A stretch of DNA of 64,000 nt, taken from NCBI RefSeq assembly GCF_020905415.1, contig NZ_JAJJMP010000001.1:3297501-3361500 (forward strand). The letters run 5' to 3'. The stretch comes from Myroides oncorhynchi (GTDB lineage Bacteria; Bacteroidota; Bacteroidia; Flavobacteriales; Flavobacteriaceae). Under the pieces are notes generated by a model. It saw only the letters and a program-made list of their open reading frames with translations. It ran no database searches and was not told where the DNA came from. The position numbers and the translations under genes are program-made. Shown in pieces: positions 7,803-16,149 of this stretch (position 1 is its first letter; each line of letters opens with the position of its first letter).

Positions 7803-7813
7803 AAGAAACGAAA

Positions 7814-8395
7814 CTATATTTTTTTTCGAATTCTACTTAAAGATTGCTGAGTAACACCAAGATATGAAGCAATGTAAGAAAGGGGAATACGATTAACAAG
7901 TGTTGGGTATTTCTGTAAAAATTCTAAGTATCGAGTGGTTGCATCTTGAGCAATAAGTGGACTAACTCGCTTTAGTTTTTCAACAAGAGCCTGTCTATTA
8001 ATTTCTTGAATTATATGCTCTAAACGTGGAATTTCTAAAAGAATTTCATTCCAGTCTTTATTTGAAAACAAAAGTAATTTACAATCTGTAATGGCTTGTA
8101 TATTTTCTGTAGAAATATTTTCTTTTAGGTTTGAAATTAAGTGATTTTCTTCTAAGAATATTTTAGTTATTTCTTGTCCTTTATCGTTGTAGTAATATAT
8201 TCTAAAGATACCATCTAAAATAAAACCTACCTGTTTTAAGATTTTTCCAGATTCAATAAAATGGTGGTTTTTATTTAATTGATATTCAATTGCCTTTCTT
8301 TGAATTAAAGCAATGTTTTCTAAGGTTAGTGGGTCAAATTGACATAAAAATTCGGTAAACTTTTCCATTAGAGTAAAGTTAATAATTCCTGGCAA
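7814..8395 (-). CDS. Crp/Fnr family transcriptional regulator
   Basis: The 193-residue protein has an N-terminal cyclic-nucleotide-binding jelly roll (residues about 10-125; LKQVGFILDGIFRIYYYNDKG) and a C-terminal helix-turn-helix ending in IASYLGVTQQSLSRIRKK. The usual cAMP-contacting Arg-Ser pair is absent, as in most Bacteroidetes members, so the ligand is unknown. An internal ATG at 8368 (MEKFTEF) fits the family N-terminus better than the first ATG at 8395. It lies upstream of the SDR gene and may control it. Confidence 0.85.
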   Translation of the reverse strand: MPGIINFTLMEKFTEFLCQFDPLTLENIALIQRKAIEYQLNKNHHFIESGKILKQVGFILDGIFRIYYYNDKGQEITKIFLEENHLISNLKENISTENIQAITDCKLLLFSNKDWNEILLEIPRLEHIIQEINRQALVEKLKRVSPLIAQDATTRYLEFLQKYPTLVNRIPLSYIASYLGVTQQSLSRIRKKI

Positions 8396-8445
8396 ATATT
8401 AGATAATGTAGGGAAGATCTTTTAAAAGAATAAAGTAAAAATAAA

Positions 8446-8484
8446 TCACCCCAATAAATTGTATAAAGATGCTTATTGGGGTGA
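8446..8484 (-). terminator. intrinsic terminator of the zinc-independent MDR gene
   Basis: TCACCCCAATAA and its complement TTATTGGGGTGA form a 12-bp stem. On the minus strand a T-rich run (TTTATTTTTAC) follows. It lies just below the stop of the quinone-reductase-like gene. Confidence 0.8.
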
Positions 8485-8542
8485 AAGGGTTTGTTGTTAA
8501 ACTAAATTATATTATATGGGGACTAAGTAAAGCGTATGATAA

Positions 8543-9520
8543 TTAAAGAATTTGGTGCTCAATATCTATGACAATCTTACCATAGAAGTCTTTATCTATA
8601 GATCTTGTTTCAAGTAAATCATGTGCTTTACCCATGTCTTCTAAAGAAAACACCTTAGTTACAATAGGTTTTAGTTTACCTTGTTCCACAAGTTTGGTTA
8701 ACTCATCTAGTTTGTTTCTATTTTGTCTAGTAAATACAAAGTGATAAGTTGCATTTTTGCCCCAAGCTTCAATAAGATTTTGAGGCTGAGAAATATCAAC
8801 TAGGGTAACTACTTGTCCAAGTTGACTTAAGACTTTTCCACTATCAGTAAGTGTAGTTCCACCAATGGTATCAATAATAACATCAACTCCTTTATTATTG
8901 GTTAACTCATTAATGCGATCAATATAGTTTTCTTTAGTGTAATCAATTACGTAGTCAGCTCCTAACTCATGTAAGAATTCATGATGTACTTCTCTAGCTG
9001 TTGTAAAGACTGTCGCTCCCATAGCTTTAGCTATTTGAATAGTTGGTATTCCAACCCCGCCAGCTCCTCCGTGAATTAAGATTGTTTGATTGATTTTAAG
9101 CTGAACTCTAGTTACAAGCATTTCCCATGCAGTACCTGCAGCTAAAGGTAGTGTAGCAGCCTGTAAATGGCTAATGTTTTTTGGTTTTAAAGCAATAATA
9201 GACTCATGAGCACAGTGGTATTGGGCGTAACTTCCAGGACCATTGAAAATCTCAGGAGAATAATATACCTGATCTCCAACTTTAAAATTTTCAACTCCCT
9301 GACCAAGTTCTACGATTACCCCAGAGACATCGTGTCCAGTGATAACAGGTAGAGGTAATTCATTTTTATAATCTCCACGACGTACTTGATAATCTAAGGG
9401 ATTAATTGAGGTTGCAAGTACTTTAACTAGTACTTCTTTAAATTTAGGTTTTGTTATCGGTACTTCTTTTATTATAAAGTTTGTAACGGGTCCAAATTCT
9501 TCTAATATAGCTGCTTTCAT
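8543..9520 (-). CDS. NADP-dependent quinone-oxidoreductase-like MDR family protein
   Basis: The 325-residue medium-chain reductase has an N-terminal GroES-like domain (SINPLDYQVRRG, GHDVSGVIVELG) and a Rossmann domain with HGGAGGVGIPTIQIAKAMGA near residue 150. It lacks the cysteine ligands of zinc-dependent alcohol dehydrogenases. That places it with the zinc-free quinone oxidoreductase branch, which acts on quinones and reactive enals. It sits 24 bases downstream of the exported hydrolase gene on the same strand, so the two probably form an operon opposed to the LysR gene. Confidence 0.87.
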   Translation of the reverse strand: MKAAILEEFGPVTNFIIKEVPITKPKFKEVLVKVLATSINPLDYQVRRGDYKNELPLPVITGHDVSGVIVELGQGVENFKVGDQVYYSPEIFNGPGSYAQYHCAHESIIALKPKNISHLQAATLPLAAGTAWEMLVTRVQLKINQTILIHGGAGGVGIPTIQIAKAMGATVFTTAREVHHEFLHELGADYVIDYTKENYIDRINELTNNKGVDVIIDTIGGTTLTDSGKVLSQLGQVVTLVDISQPQNLIEAWGKNATYHFVFTRQNRNKLDELTKLVEQGKLKPIVTKVFSLEDMGKAHDLLETRSIDKDFYGKIVIDIEHQIL

Positions 9521-9544
9521 TCTATATGGTTTTATGTTAGTAAA

Positions 9545-10522
9545 TTAATTTGACAGGGTATTTAAAAATTCAAGGATTTCTAATCCAATTTCATTTGTGT
9601 GAGTCTCTAAAGCGAAGTGACCAGTATCATAGAATTTTAGGGTAGCCTTAGTTAAATCCTTTTTATAAGCCTTGGCTCCTTCAGGTAAGAAATAGGGATC
9701 TTTATCTCCCCAGACTAGTAAGGTTTTTGGCTGATAAGTTCTAAAGTACTCTTGGAATTTTGGATAAAGCGCTACGTTTGTTTTATAGTCTTTAACAAGA
9801 TCTAATTGAATTTCGATATTACCTGGTCTATCTAAGAACTTTTGATCTAAAGTGTAGGCCTCAGGAGCAATTAAAGATGGATCTTTTACTCCTTGGTGAT
9901 ATTGAAACCAGATTGCTTCTTTAGCAACAAAACCATAAAGTGCTTTTCGGTTAGCATCAGAAGGATCTCGCCAATAGCGCTGTATTGGATCCCATTCTTC
10001 GCTTAATCCTTCCTCATAGGCATTTCCATTTTGCGAGATAATTCCTGTTATTTTCTCAGGGTTATTCACAGCTAATCGAAACCCAACAGGAGCACCATAA
10101 TCAAATACATACAAAGCAAATTGTTTTAGTTGTACTTGCTCTATAAAAGATTGCATGACCTTAGCAAGATGATCAAAAGTATAGTCAAATACTTTGTGAT
10201 CTGGAGCATCAGAAAAACCAAAACCTGGTAAGTCAGGCGCTATAATGTGGTATTGTTTACTTAAAATTGGAATTAAGTTTCTAAACATATGTGAGGATGT
10301 AGGATATCCATGTAAAAGTAGAAGAGTAAGTTTATCAGGATTTCCTGCTTCCCTATAAAAGATATTTAATCCCTGAACTTTGATAAAACGATAATGAACA
10401 GAATGATTTTCCATGATTTGATTTTTTGAAATTAAATTTGATTGAGCGTAAGTTTCTTGATTACTAGAAACACCAAAGGTTAATAATGTGGCTACTAGTA
10501 ATCTTGTTATTGTTTTTTTCAT
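9545..10522 (-). CDS. exported alpha/beta hydrolase, epoxide hydrolase/haloalkane dehalogenase-like
   Basis: The 325-residue protein starts with a cleavable signal peptide (lysines, hydrophobic core, then AQS near residue 28). The oxyanion HGYPTS motif lies near residue 71. The nucleophile is probably Asp in FDYGAPVGFR near residue 140, as in epoxide hydrolases and dehalogenases, rather than Ser. The catalytic His lies in DTGHFALETH near the end. The protein should act in the periplasm, and the substrate is unknown. It is divergent from a LysR gene with a shared T-N11-A operator. Confidence 0.85.
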   Translation of the reverse strand: MKKTITRLLVATLLTFGVSSNQETYAQSNLISKNQIMENHSVHYRFIKVQGLNIFYREAGNPDKLTLLLLHGYPTSSHMFRNLIPILSKQYHIIAPDLPGFGFSDAPDHKVFDYTFDHLAKVMQSFIEQVQLKQFALYVFDYGAPVGFRLAVNNPEKITGIISQNGNAYEEGLSEEWDPIQRYWRDPSDANRKALYGFVAKEAIWFQYHQGVKDPSLIAPEAYTLDQKFLDRPGNIEIQLDLVKDYKTNVALYPKFQEYFRTYQPKTLLVWGDKDPYFLPEGAKAYKKDLTKATLKFYDTGHFALETHTNEIGLEILEFLNTLSN

Positions 10523-10580
10523 CGTGTTATTTTGTTTGTCAAAAATATGTCGGATATTTGATTACTAAAAACGATTAATT

Positions 10581-10597
10581 ATGATTGTATAAATCAT
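10581..10597. promoter_or_regulatory. LysR-type operator
   Basis: ATGATT-GTATA-AATCAT is an inverted repeat with the T-N11-A layout of LysR sites. It lies in the 91-bp gap between the exported hydrolase gene and the divergent LysR gene, 17 bases before the latter's start. Confidence 0.65.
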
Positions 10598-10613
10598 AAA
10601 AAGTGATTTATAA

Positions 10614-11486
10614 ATGAATACAAACGACTTAAAAATATTTGAAGCTGTAGCGGAGAGTGGTAGCTTTACTAAGGCTGCTGAACTAATGTTTACTGTTCAA
10701 TCTAATGTAACGGCTAGAATTAAAAGCCTAGAAGAGGAGTTTGATACCAAACTGTTTTCAAGAACCTCGCGAAGAGTTGACTTAACAGAAGAAGGGAAGA
10801 TATTAATGCGTTATGCCAAAGAGGTTCAGCACTTGGTTGAAGAGGCTAAAAATGAGATTAAAAGCAGTGATATTGTAACAGGACATTTAGCCATTGGATG
10901 TATGGAGACCACTATGGCTTTAAAAGCACCTGAGATACTACTTTCTTTTGCACAGAAATATCCAAATATTGATTTAGAGTTTAAATCAGAGGATAGGGAT
11001 GTACTTATCTCTGATGTTTTAAATTATAAACTCGATGCTGCTTTTGTATCAGCACCACTTAATACTAGTGGACTTGAGAAAATTAAGATCAAAGACGAAC
11101 AGCTTGTTATTTTAGCCTCTTCAAAACAACCAAGCTTAAATAAATTAGTTACAGAAGAACCTTTAAAGAGTATTGTATTTGATAACGGTTGTATTTTCAG
11201 AGAGCGTTTAGAGTCTTGGTTTACACACAAAGGTGTTCATAATTATAAGAGTATTGAACTCAACTCTATAGAAGGGATTATAAACTTTGTAGAGGCAGGA
11301 CTAGGTATTAGTTTACTTCCTGAGGAGATTATATCTCAGTACTATCAAAATAGAAATATATGTACTTATCCAATTAACAAACAGTTAGGTACTATGACTA
11401 CTTTACTAGTTTATAGAAAAGATAAAACTCCTTCTAAAGCTCTTCAAAGTTTTATTGATATGTATAAACAAGACTTAACACTATAA
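10614..11486 (+). CDS. LysR family transcriptional regulator
   Basis: This is a typical 290-residue LysR protein. The N-terminal helix-turn-helix runs AVAESGSFTKAAELMFTVQSNVTARIKSLEEE (two segments, residues about 11-42), with the LFSRTSRRVDLTEEG wing after it. The C-terminal effector-binding domain contains GCMETTMALKAPEIL and GIINFVEAGLGISLLPEEI. It reads away from the exported hydrolase and quinone-reductase pair and probably controls it. The inducer is unknown. Confidence 0.92.
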   Translation: MNTNDLKIFEAVAESGSFTKAAELMFTVQSNVTARIKSLEEEFDTKLFSRTSRRVDLTEEGKILMRYAKEVQHLVEEAKNEIKSSDIVTGHLAIGCMETTMALKAPEILLSFAQKYPNIDLEFKSEDRDVLISDVLNYKLDAAFVSAPLNTSGLEKIKIKDEQLVILASSKQPSLNKLVTEEPLKSIVFDNGCIFRERLESWFTHKGVHNYKSIELNSIEGIINFVEAGLGISLLPEEIISQYYQNRNICTYPINKQLGTMTTLLVYRKDKTPSKALQSFIDMYKQDLTL

Positions 11487-11488
11487 AA

Positions 11489-11520
11489 AAGCAGATGCTA
11501 TAATTCCATAGCATCTGCTT
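11489..11520. terminator. intrinsic terminator, bidirectional
   Basis: AAGCAGATGCTAT pairs with ATAGCATCTGCTT around a 6-base loop between the convergent LysR and RidA genes. Confidence 0.85.
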
Positions 11521-11527
11521 ATAAGTA

Positions 11528-11917
11528 TTATTTTACAACTGTAGCCTCAAGCTCTACTGTTAGATTTTCAAATAATCTTTTTACCTCAAGTACTGTTGTT
11601 GCTTGCTCGATTTTGTGTTTAACAAGCCACTCTTGTAAAATAGGAAAGTGTTGTATAAGCTCAGTGGTAGAAGTAGTATAGATATTTAATCTAACAATGC
11701 CTTCAAGGGAGTAATTTGCTGTTTTAATTACCTCTTCTAAGTTTTTAATAGAGAGTAGAAGCTGAGTTTTCATATCAGCATTACTTGAAACTCCATTAGC
11801 GTCAATGGCTACTTGACCAGAGCAGTATAGTGTACTTTGAGCATTTTTGACTTCTATTGCTTGAGCGTAGTTGCGCTGAGATTGCCACTGCCAAGGATTA
11901 ATAGCTGTTTTTATCAT
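11528..11917 (-). CDS. RidA family protein (reactive enamine/imine deaminase-like)
   Basis: The 129-residue protein has the RidA fold: an LYCSGQVAIDANG strand, a central helix LLLSIKNLEEVIKTANYSLEGIVRLNIYTT, and a final strand with VELEATVVK. The arginine that binds the carboxylate in true RidA enzymes (normally before the last strand) is not obvious. It may therefore belong to a YjgF-like subgroup with another substrate. It is the last gene of a minus-strand run after a Crp/Fnr-type gene. Confidence 0.8.
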   Translation of the reverse strand: MIKTAINPWQWQSQRNYAQAIEVKNAQSTLYCSGQVAIDANGVSSNADMKTQLLLSIKNLEEVIKTANYSLEGIVRLNIYTTSTTELIQHFPILQEWLVKHKIEQATTVLEVKRLFENLTVELEATVVK

Positions 11918-12008
11918 TTTGCTTTCTTATTTTAACTTATATAGCAAATTTGCTATTAAACGCTTAAATCAGCAGTTGAGCTATATCACAAATAAAAAGT
12001 GAGGTAGA

Positions 12009-12575
12009 TCACTTTAAATCTAATCGGCTTAGTGTTTCTCTAGAAACTCCAAGATAAGCAGCTAATAGAGATTTTGGAACGCGCTGCATAATACCAGGAA
12101 AGCGTTTTTGAAGTTCAAAGAACCGCTCTGTAGTATTTTTTTTCATCATGGATAAAATACGCTGCTGCCCTGCAATAAATCCCTTGTGCGTTTTATCTAA
12201 AAAGAATTCATTTATCACAGGAAGTTCTTTTCTTAGTCTATTATATCCTTCTAAATCCAAAGCATAGACCTGTGTATCTTCAATACATTCTAAACTCATG
12301 CTTGCTAGAGATTGGCTGTAGAATGCTTTTAGATCCGTTTCCCACCAACCTTCCATTGCAAAGTCTACAATATGCTCTTTAGCATTATCATCCGTATAAA
12401 CAAGTTTTAAAAGACCTGTATCAATAAAGAACAGATAAGGTACAGGTTCTCCTTCTTGAATTAAAAATTGATGTTTTTTATATTTTTTAAAAGTAAAACT
12501 AGATAAGATAAAATCGAACTCCTTTTCTGTTAAGGAAACTACTTGCTCTATTTGTGTCTTAAGAGTATTATTCAT
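12009..12575 (-). CDS. Crp/Fnr family transcriptional regulator
   Basis: The 188-residue protein has an N-terminal cyclic-nucleotide-binding-like domain (FLIQEGEPVPYLFFIDTGLLKLVY) and a C-terminal helix-turn-helix with SLLAAYLGVSRETLSRL. No Fnr cysteine cluster is present. It is of the same broad type as the regulator at 7814-8395 but clearly a different protein. It lies between an exported hydrolase gene and ridA on the same strand. Confidence 0.87.
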   Translation of the reverse strand: MNNTLKTQIEQVVSLTEKEFDFILSSFTFKKYKKHQFLIQEGEPVPYLFFIDTGLLKLVYTDDNAKEHIVDFAMEGWWETDLKAFYSQSLASMSLECIEDTQVYALDLEGYNRLRKELPVINEFFLDKTHKGFIAGQQRILSMMKKNTTERFFELQKRFPGIMQRVPKSLLAAYLGVSRETLSRLDLK

Positions 12576-12625
12576 GTGATTTACTTTTGTTAAAGATTGT
12601 AAAGTAAAGTTACATAAGTATATTA

Positions 12626-13567
12626 TTATAGTTGTTCTAAATGTTTACTAATCAAATCAGCAGTTTGTTTGGGATGAGAAATAAGCCCTCCATGACCTGC
12701 ACCTTGAATAGTCTGTAATTCTATTGAATTAACTTTCTGTTTTATTGTTTTTGCAACAGCTGGATATACTAAGATAGAATCTGACCCTGTAATAAGTGTT
12801 ATTTCACCACTAAATTGATTAAGGTTTTCTGGTTTTATATTTAACCTTTCAGGATCATTAGCTTGATCAAGCCAAGTAGTGTAACTAGCTGTCATTGTAT
12901 TTCTGGCTCTTTGATCAAAAATAGAATACCAACTACCTTTTCCAAAGGCTACTTTTTCAATAAAATTAAAGGTTCCCTGTTCAATGTATCCTTGTTCAAG
13001 TAAAGTTTTACTTTTTTGCATTTCACTCTGTACCTCTGATAGAATTTGTTTGTATTGAGTTTGTCCTTTAAGCATTCCAAAAATAGGAGGTTCATATAAA
13101 ACAATACTCTTAACTCTATTAGCGTGATTATTGGCTAGTTCAATTGTGATATTTGCTCCATAAGAATGTCCTATAAAATGAGCTTTCTTAATTTGTAAAG
13201 CATCGAGTAGAGAGACGGCGTCTTGGACATCCATTGAAATTGTACCTTGTTCTTTATCTAAAGAAGAAGCACTATGTCCTCTTCTATCATATAAAATGAC
13301 GGGATTAGTAGCTGTTTTTATTAACTCTTCTACCGTTGGTAACCACGAATTATGATCATCCCATGAACCGTGTATAAACACAATAGGCGTACCTTGCCCT
13401 TTTTTATAGCGTATAGCTAAATCAATATCACCAGTATTGATAAGATAAAGTGGAGTATTTTCAATTGTAAAATATTCTCTATTTGTTTGAGCAAATAATT
13501 CGAATGAAAATAATTGAATTAGAAAAAAGAGTAGAAGTCCAAATTTTTTATACGAAGAATAATCCAT
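12626..13567 (-). CDS. exported alpha/beta hydrolase
   Basis: The 313-residue protein has an N-terminal signal or anchor helix (LLLFFLIQLFSFELFAQ). The fold follows with HGSWDDHNSW (oxyanion region), the nucleophile elbow GHSYGA with catalytic Ser near residue 144, and the catalytic His in GAGHGGL near residue 290. A cap of about 60 residues lies between. The substrate class (ester or amide) cannot be read. The gene begins a run hydrolase-Crp-RidA on the minus strand. Confidence 0.85.
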   Translation of the reverse strand: MDYSSYKKFGLLLFFLIQLFSFELFAQTNREYFTIENTPLYLINTGDIDLAIRYKKGQGTPIVFIHGSWDDHNSWLPTVEELIKTATNPVILYDRRGHSASSLDKEQGTISMDVQDAVSLLDALQIKKAHFIGHSYGANITIELANNHANRVKSIVLYEPPIFGMLKGQTQYKQILSEVQSEMQKSKTLLEQGYIEQGTFNFIEKVAFGKGSWYSIFDQRARNTMTASYTTWLDQANDPERLNIKPENLNQFSGEITLITGSDSILVYPAVAKTIKQKVNSIELQTIQGAGHGGLISHPKQTADLISKHLEQL

Positions 13568-13665
13568 GATTTTATATTATAATTATTAAGACTAAATTTA
13601 AGTAAAATAAATGAAGATAAAAAAACGAATTATAGCTTACTATAACCGGTTTTTAGTTAACTAAT

Positions 13666-13890
13666 TTATATCGTCTTGATGTATAACCTCTGTAATTCAT
13701 CAGGGGTAAAAATCTTTAGAATCTAACTGCTGTATTAGCTTGCCTTGTTTCATAATACCAATTTTTGTAGAGACTTTAGTAGCGTTGAAAATATCATGGG
13801 TAGCCATAAAAATGGTTTTTCCTTCATGGCCAAGTTTACAGATAAGTTCAATAAAATACCTCGGGTTTACTAGTTGGACTTGTAAGAATT
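13666..13890 (-). pseudogene. C-terminal relic of an ABC transporter ATPase
   Basis: On the minus strand this stretch reads RYFIELICKLG, then GKTIFMATHDIFNATKVS (the H-loop of ABC ATPases) and IGIMKQGKLIQQL. A frame change follows, then TPDELQRLYIKTI before a stop. A second frame change lies upstream near the D-loop. No Walker A or start remains. The surrounding 13568-14042 gap shows nothing else I can support. Confidence 0.72.
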
Positions 13891-14042
13891 AAAAAGAATA
13901 TATGTATGTCCGTTTGATGTAATAAGAGGGTGTAATGTTGTAATTGTCCCATTAAACTAGATAATACCAATTTTTACAATTACTGTATATTAACTAGTTA
14001 CTTGTTTACATGATCAGTTCCTTTAACCTATAAATTATCAGT

Positions 14043-14282
14043 GTGACACTAAACGGAGATACATTAAAGAATAAAACTAATTCGGGTATTTTAAAAAGTC
14101 TATTATCTTTATTAGCACAATATATATTTATTTTTACACTTTTAGTTATTTTACACTTGTTGTGGCTTTATCCATTGGAGAGTTTAATAGGTTGTTTTAA
14201 TATATTAGTAGGTTTTATTATCTATAAGAGAAAGGATGATAGATCTTTATCTATTAGTTCAACTTCTGATGTTACTAACTAA
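14043..14282 (+). CDS. possible small membrane protein of unknown function
   Basis: A GTG-started frame of 79 codons encodes a hydrophilic head, two hydrophobic segments (about residues 18-45 and 48-61) and a short charged tail. I recognise no family. It lies between two scraps of decayed DNA and may be spurious or a fragment. Confidence 0.28.
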   Translation: MTLNGDTLKNKTNSGILKSLLSLLAQYIFIFTLLVILHLLWLYPLESLIGCFNILVGFIIYKRKDDRSLSISSTSDVTN

Positions 14283-14288
14283 TTACTT

Positions 14289-14475
14289 TTTAAAACTGTA
14301 GTTTCCATAATATTAAATTTTAAAATTAATTATAGAGCAAGCACAGGTAAGACTCAAACGAGCGCAAAAGCAACGCAATAAAGCGAAGGCACAGTCAAGC
14401 GTTTATGGGGGGGATTTTTTTCCTAGCGAACCGCGAGGCATTACCTAGCTTAGTGAGGTAATTGATAAAAAATTA
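14289..14475 (-). repeat. relict copy of the ICE radC leader region
   Basis: About 185 bp match the region upstream of the intact radC-like gene at 59296-59479. Shared blocks include CAACGCAATAAAGCG, AGCGAACCGCG, ATTACCTAGCTTAGTGAG and TGATAAAAAAT. The first codons of the radC gene (Met-Glu-x-x-Val-Leu, minus strand) survive at 14289-14312, then the match stops. This is a deletion remnant of an older related conjugative element. Confidence 0.8.
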
Positions 14476-14500
14476 AAACACACCGATTAAGATGTGTTTT
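14475..14500 (-). terminator. intrinsic terminator of the cysteine hydrolase operon
   Basis: AAAACACA pairs with TGTGTTTT around a 10-base loop, 34 bases below the stop of the hydrolase gene on the minus strand. T-rich sequence lies on the minus strand side. Confidence 0.6.
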
Positions 14501-14533
14501 AATAAATTTAAACTGTAAGGATTGAACGCTTGG

Positions 14534-15193
14534 TTAAAAGGTTAATTGCATGAATTCATCTGTAGTTAGTTTTTGACCAAAGTGATGTACTATTTCATTT
14601 AGAAAGTACTCTTGTTGTGTTTGATTAAACGCTGAAGTAGCATTTGAAATGACGATAGTATTATATCCTTTTTCATGTGCATCTCTAAAGGTGCTTTCAA
14701 TACATACATGGGTTGCATATCCCACAAGATATATGTTATCTATTTTATTATTTCTCAGGTAGACATCTAAATTTGATCCTGTGAATCCACTTGCTCCCGT
14801 ACGTCCACTTACTATAAACTCCTGTGAGATAGGTTTAACCGTTTCAAAAAATGTAGATCCAAATTCATTTTCTTGAAATGTACCTGCGTTTGGAATAGCT
14901 TTTCTAAGGCCTGCTTTGGCATTACCCATTTCTGGATAATCTTTTTTAAAACGAAGGCCTACGTGAATAACTTCTATTTTGACCTCTCGGGCGTATTTAA
15001 GTACTTTTTCAATATTAGTTATAGAGTTATGCATCATCTGAGTATCTTCAATTAATATCTTATTGAGTTTTCCATCAGGATGCATCCATTCATTTTGTGT
15101 TTCAATTAGAATTAGAGCAGACCTCGAATTGGTTTGAGCGGAAATAGTGTTCATAAATAATAGGTTAAAAATTATTAAAAGTGATTTTTTCAT
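14534..15193 (-). CDS. exported isochorismatase-family cysteine hydrolase
   Basis: The 219-residue protein has a short signal peptide ending near residue 20 (TISAQT) and an isochorismatase-like fold. The catalytic Cys lies in GYATHVCIESTFRDAHEKGY near residue 165. The usual first-strand Asp is Glu here (LILIETQNEW), and the usual Lys is replaced by Arg (VSGRTGASGF). The acid and base residues of the Asp-Lys-Cys triad are thus conservatively changed. It abuts the NTF2-like gene, and MerR operators sit at the head of the operon. Confidence 0.85.
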   Translation of the reverse strand: MKKSLLIIFNLLFMNTISAQTNSRSALILIETQNEWMHPDGKLNKILIEDTQMMHNSITNIEKVLKYAREVKIEVIHVGLRFKKDYPEMGNAKAGLRKAIPNAGTFQENEFGSTFFETVKPISQEFIVSGRTGASGFTGSNLDVYLRNNKIDNIYLVGYATHVCIESTFRDAHEKGYNTIVISNATSAFNQTQQEYFLNEIVHHFGQKLTTDEFMQLTF

Positions 15194-15709
15194 TTATAAA
15201 TCAAGATGTAGAGGGTTAGTAATATATTCCTTAGATATTTTAGACACTGCCTTCCAAGAATTATCAAACTTTATATAGGATAAATAGTCGGTAATAATTA
15301 AATTATCCTTTCTATAAAACTCCGTTTTGACAATAGCTGTACTGTCCGTTAAGTCTAATATTTGAATTTTATATTGAAGATTTCTAACACCTGAGTTCAT
15401 TTTCTTAGGAGAGTGTTTATAGTCTTGGACAATCTCAATCCATTTATCTAAAGAGAGTTTAAATATTTCGTTTCCTTTGGGAACAAGAATCGTAAAAGAA
15501 GGATGGAATCCTCTTCTTATTTGTTCAATATCTAAGTGGTTTAAAGCTCCTTGTGCGAAGGTCTGTTCCACTAAGGTAATAAGTTCATTATTTGCCTGTT
15601 CTAAAAAGATGCTTTGTGCTGACATGTTAATTGTTTTTAGTGAGGTTACTACAAAGACTAAAATTAAAAATGTTCGTATCATACATTTAATGTATTTAAT
15701 TGACTTCAA
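15194..15709 (-). CDS. exported NTF2-like (lumazine-binding type) protein
   Basis: The 171-residue protein has an N-terminal hydrophobic signal (FLILVFVVTSLKT) and an NTF2-like cone fold: a helix with LITLVEQTFAQGALNHLDIEQIRRGFHPSFTIL (two helices) and later strands KTEFYRKDN and WKAVSKI. This family often binds small ligands or acts as an accessory to enzymes. Its stop is directly followed by the hydrolase start, so the two are cotranscribed. The first operator copy abuts its start codon. Confidence 0.78.
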   Translation of the reverse strand: MKSIKYIKCMIRTFLILVFVVTSLKTINMSAQSIFLEQANNELITLVEQTFAQGALNHLDIEQIRRGFHPSFTILVPKGNEIFKLSLDKWIEIVQDYKHSPKKMNSGVRNLQYKIQILDLTDSTAIVKTEFYRKDNLIITDYLSYIKFDNSWKAVSKISKEYITNPLHLDL

Positions 15710-15783
15710 TTGTAATTTATTTACAATTGCAAATGAAAGGCGAATATTTTATATTTACAACATAAATTGTAAATAAATTACAA
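15710..15783. promoter_or_regulatory. mirrored pair of MerR-type operators
   Basis: TTGTAATTTATTTACAA (15710-15726) and its exact reverse complement TTGTAAATAAATTACAA (15767-15783) each carry TTGTAA/TTACAA arms with a 5-base spacer. One touches the start of the NTF2-like gene and the other ends 1 base before the MerR start. Binding would control both directions equally. Confidence 0.8.
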
Positions 15784-15784
15784 A

Positions 15785-16108
15785 ATGACAGAAAAAAATG
15801 ATAGTACTGATTTATCTTTCGACTTTGATTTTTTAGATAAGTTGGTTGTAGGAATAGGAGAAGTAGCCCAAATTACTGGGATTGCAACTCGTCAAATTAG
15901 ATATTGGGAAGAAAAAGGTATTGTTACAAGTTTAACTGAGGAAGAAGGGAAAAATAGAAGATATAACTACGAGAATATCAAAAAGATGTTATTGATTAAG
16001 GAACTAATGGAAGAAGGATATACTTTAGATGCTTCAGCTGATAAAGTGAAGAAACGCATGGAGATGATTGAAGAAACGTTAAACAAGCTTAAAAAGCATA
16101 CAGAATAA
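15785..16108 (+). CDS. MerR family transcriptional regulator
   Basis: The 107-residue protein has an acidic N-terminal tail, then the MerR winged helix (GIGEVAQITGIATRQIRYWEEKGIV, two segments, residues about 23-47). A coiled-coil tail (residues about 80-105) follows for dimerisation. There is no ligand domain and no metal-binding cysteine, so it is a small MerR of the GlnR/TnrA type length. It reads away from the NTF2-like/cysteine-hydrolase operon, between two mirrored operators. It probably represses both transcripts. Confidence 0.87.
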   Translation: MTEKNDSTDLSFDFDFLDKLVVGIGEVAQITGIATRQIRYWEEKGIVTSLTEEEGKNRRYNYENIKKMLLIKELMEEGYTLDASADKVKKRMEMIEETLNKLKKHTE

Positions 16109-16112
16109 TTAA

Positions 16113-16142
16113 AACCCAAGTTAAGTAAATTTTACTTGGGTT
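16113..16142 (+). terminator. intrinsic terminator after merR
   Basis: AACCCAAGT pairs with ACTTGGGTT around a 12-base loop, 5 bases after the MerR stop. Confidence 0.75.
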
Positions 16143-16149
16143 CTAATAA

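Noticed and set aside
14043..14282. Phage holin-like call for the small membrane protein
   Set aside because: Two hydrophobic segments alone do not support it, and no lysis genes are near.
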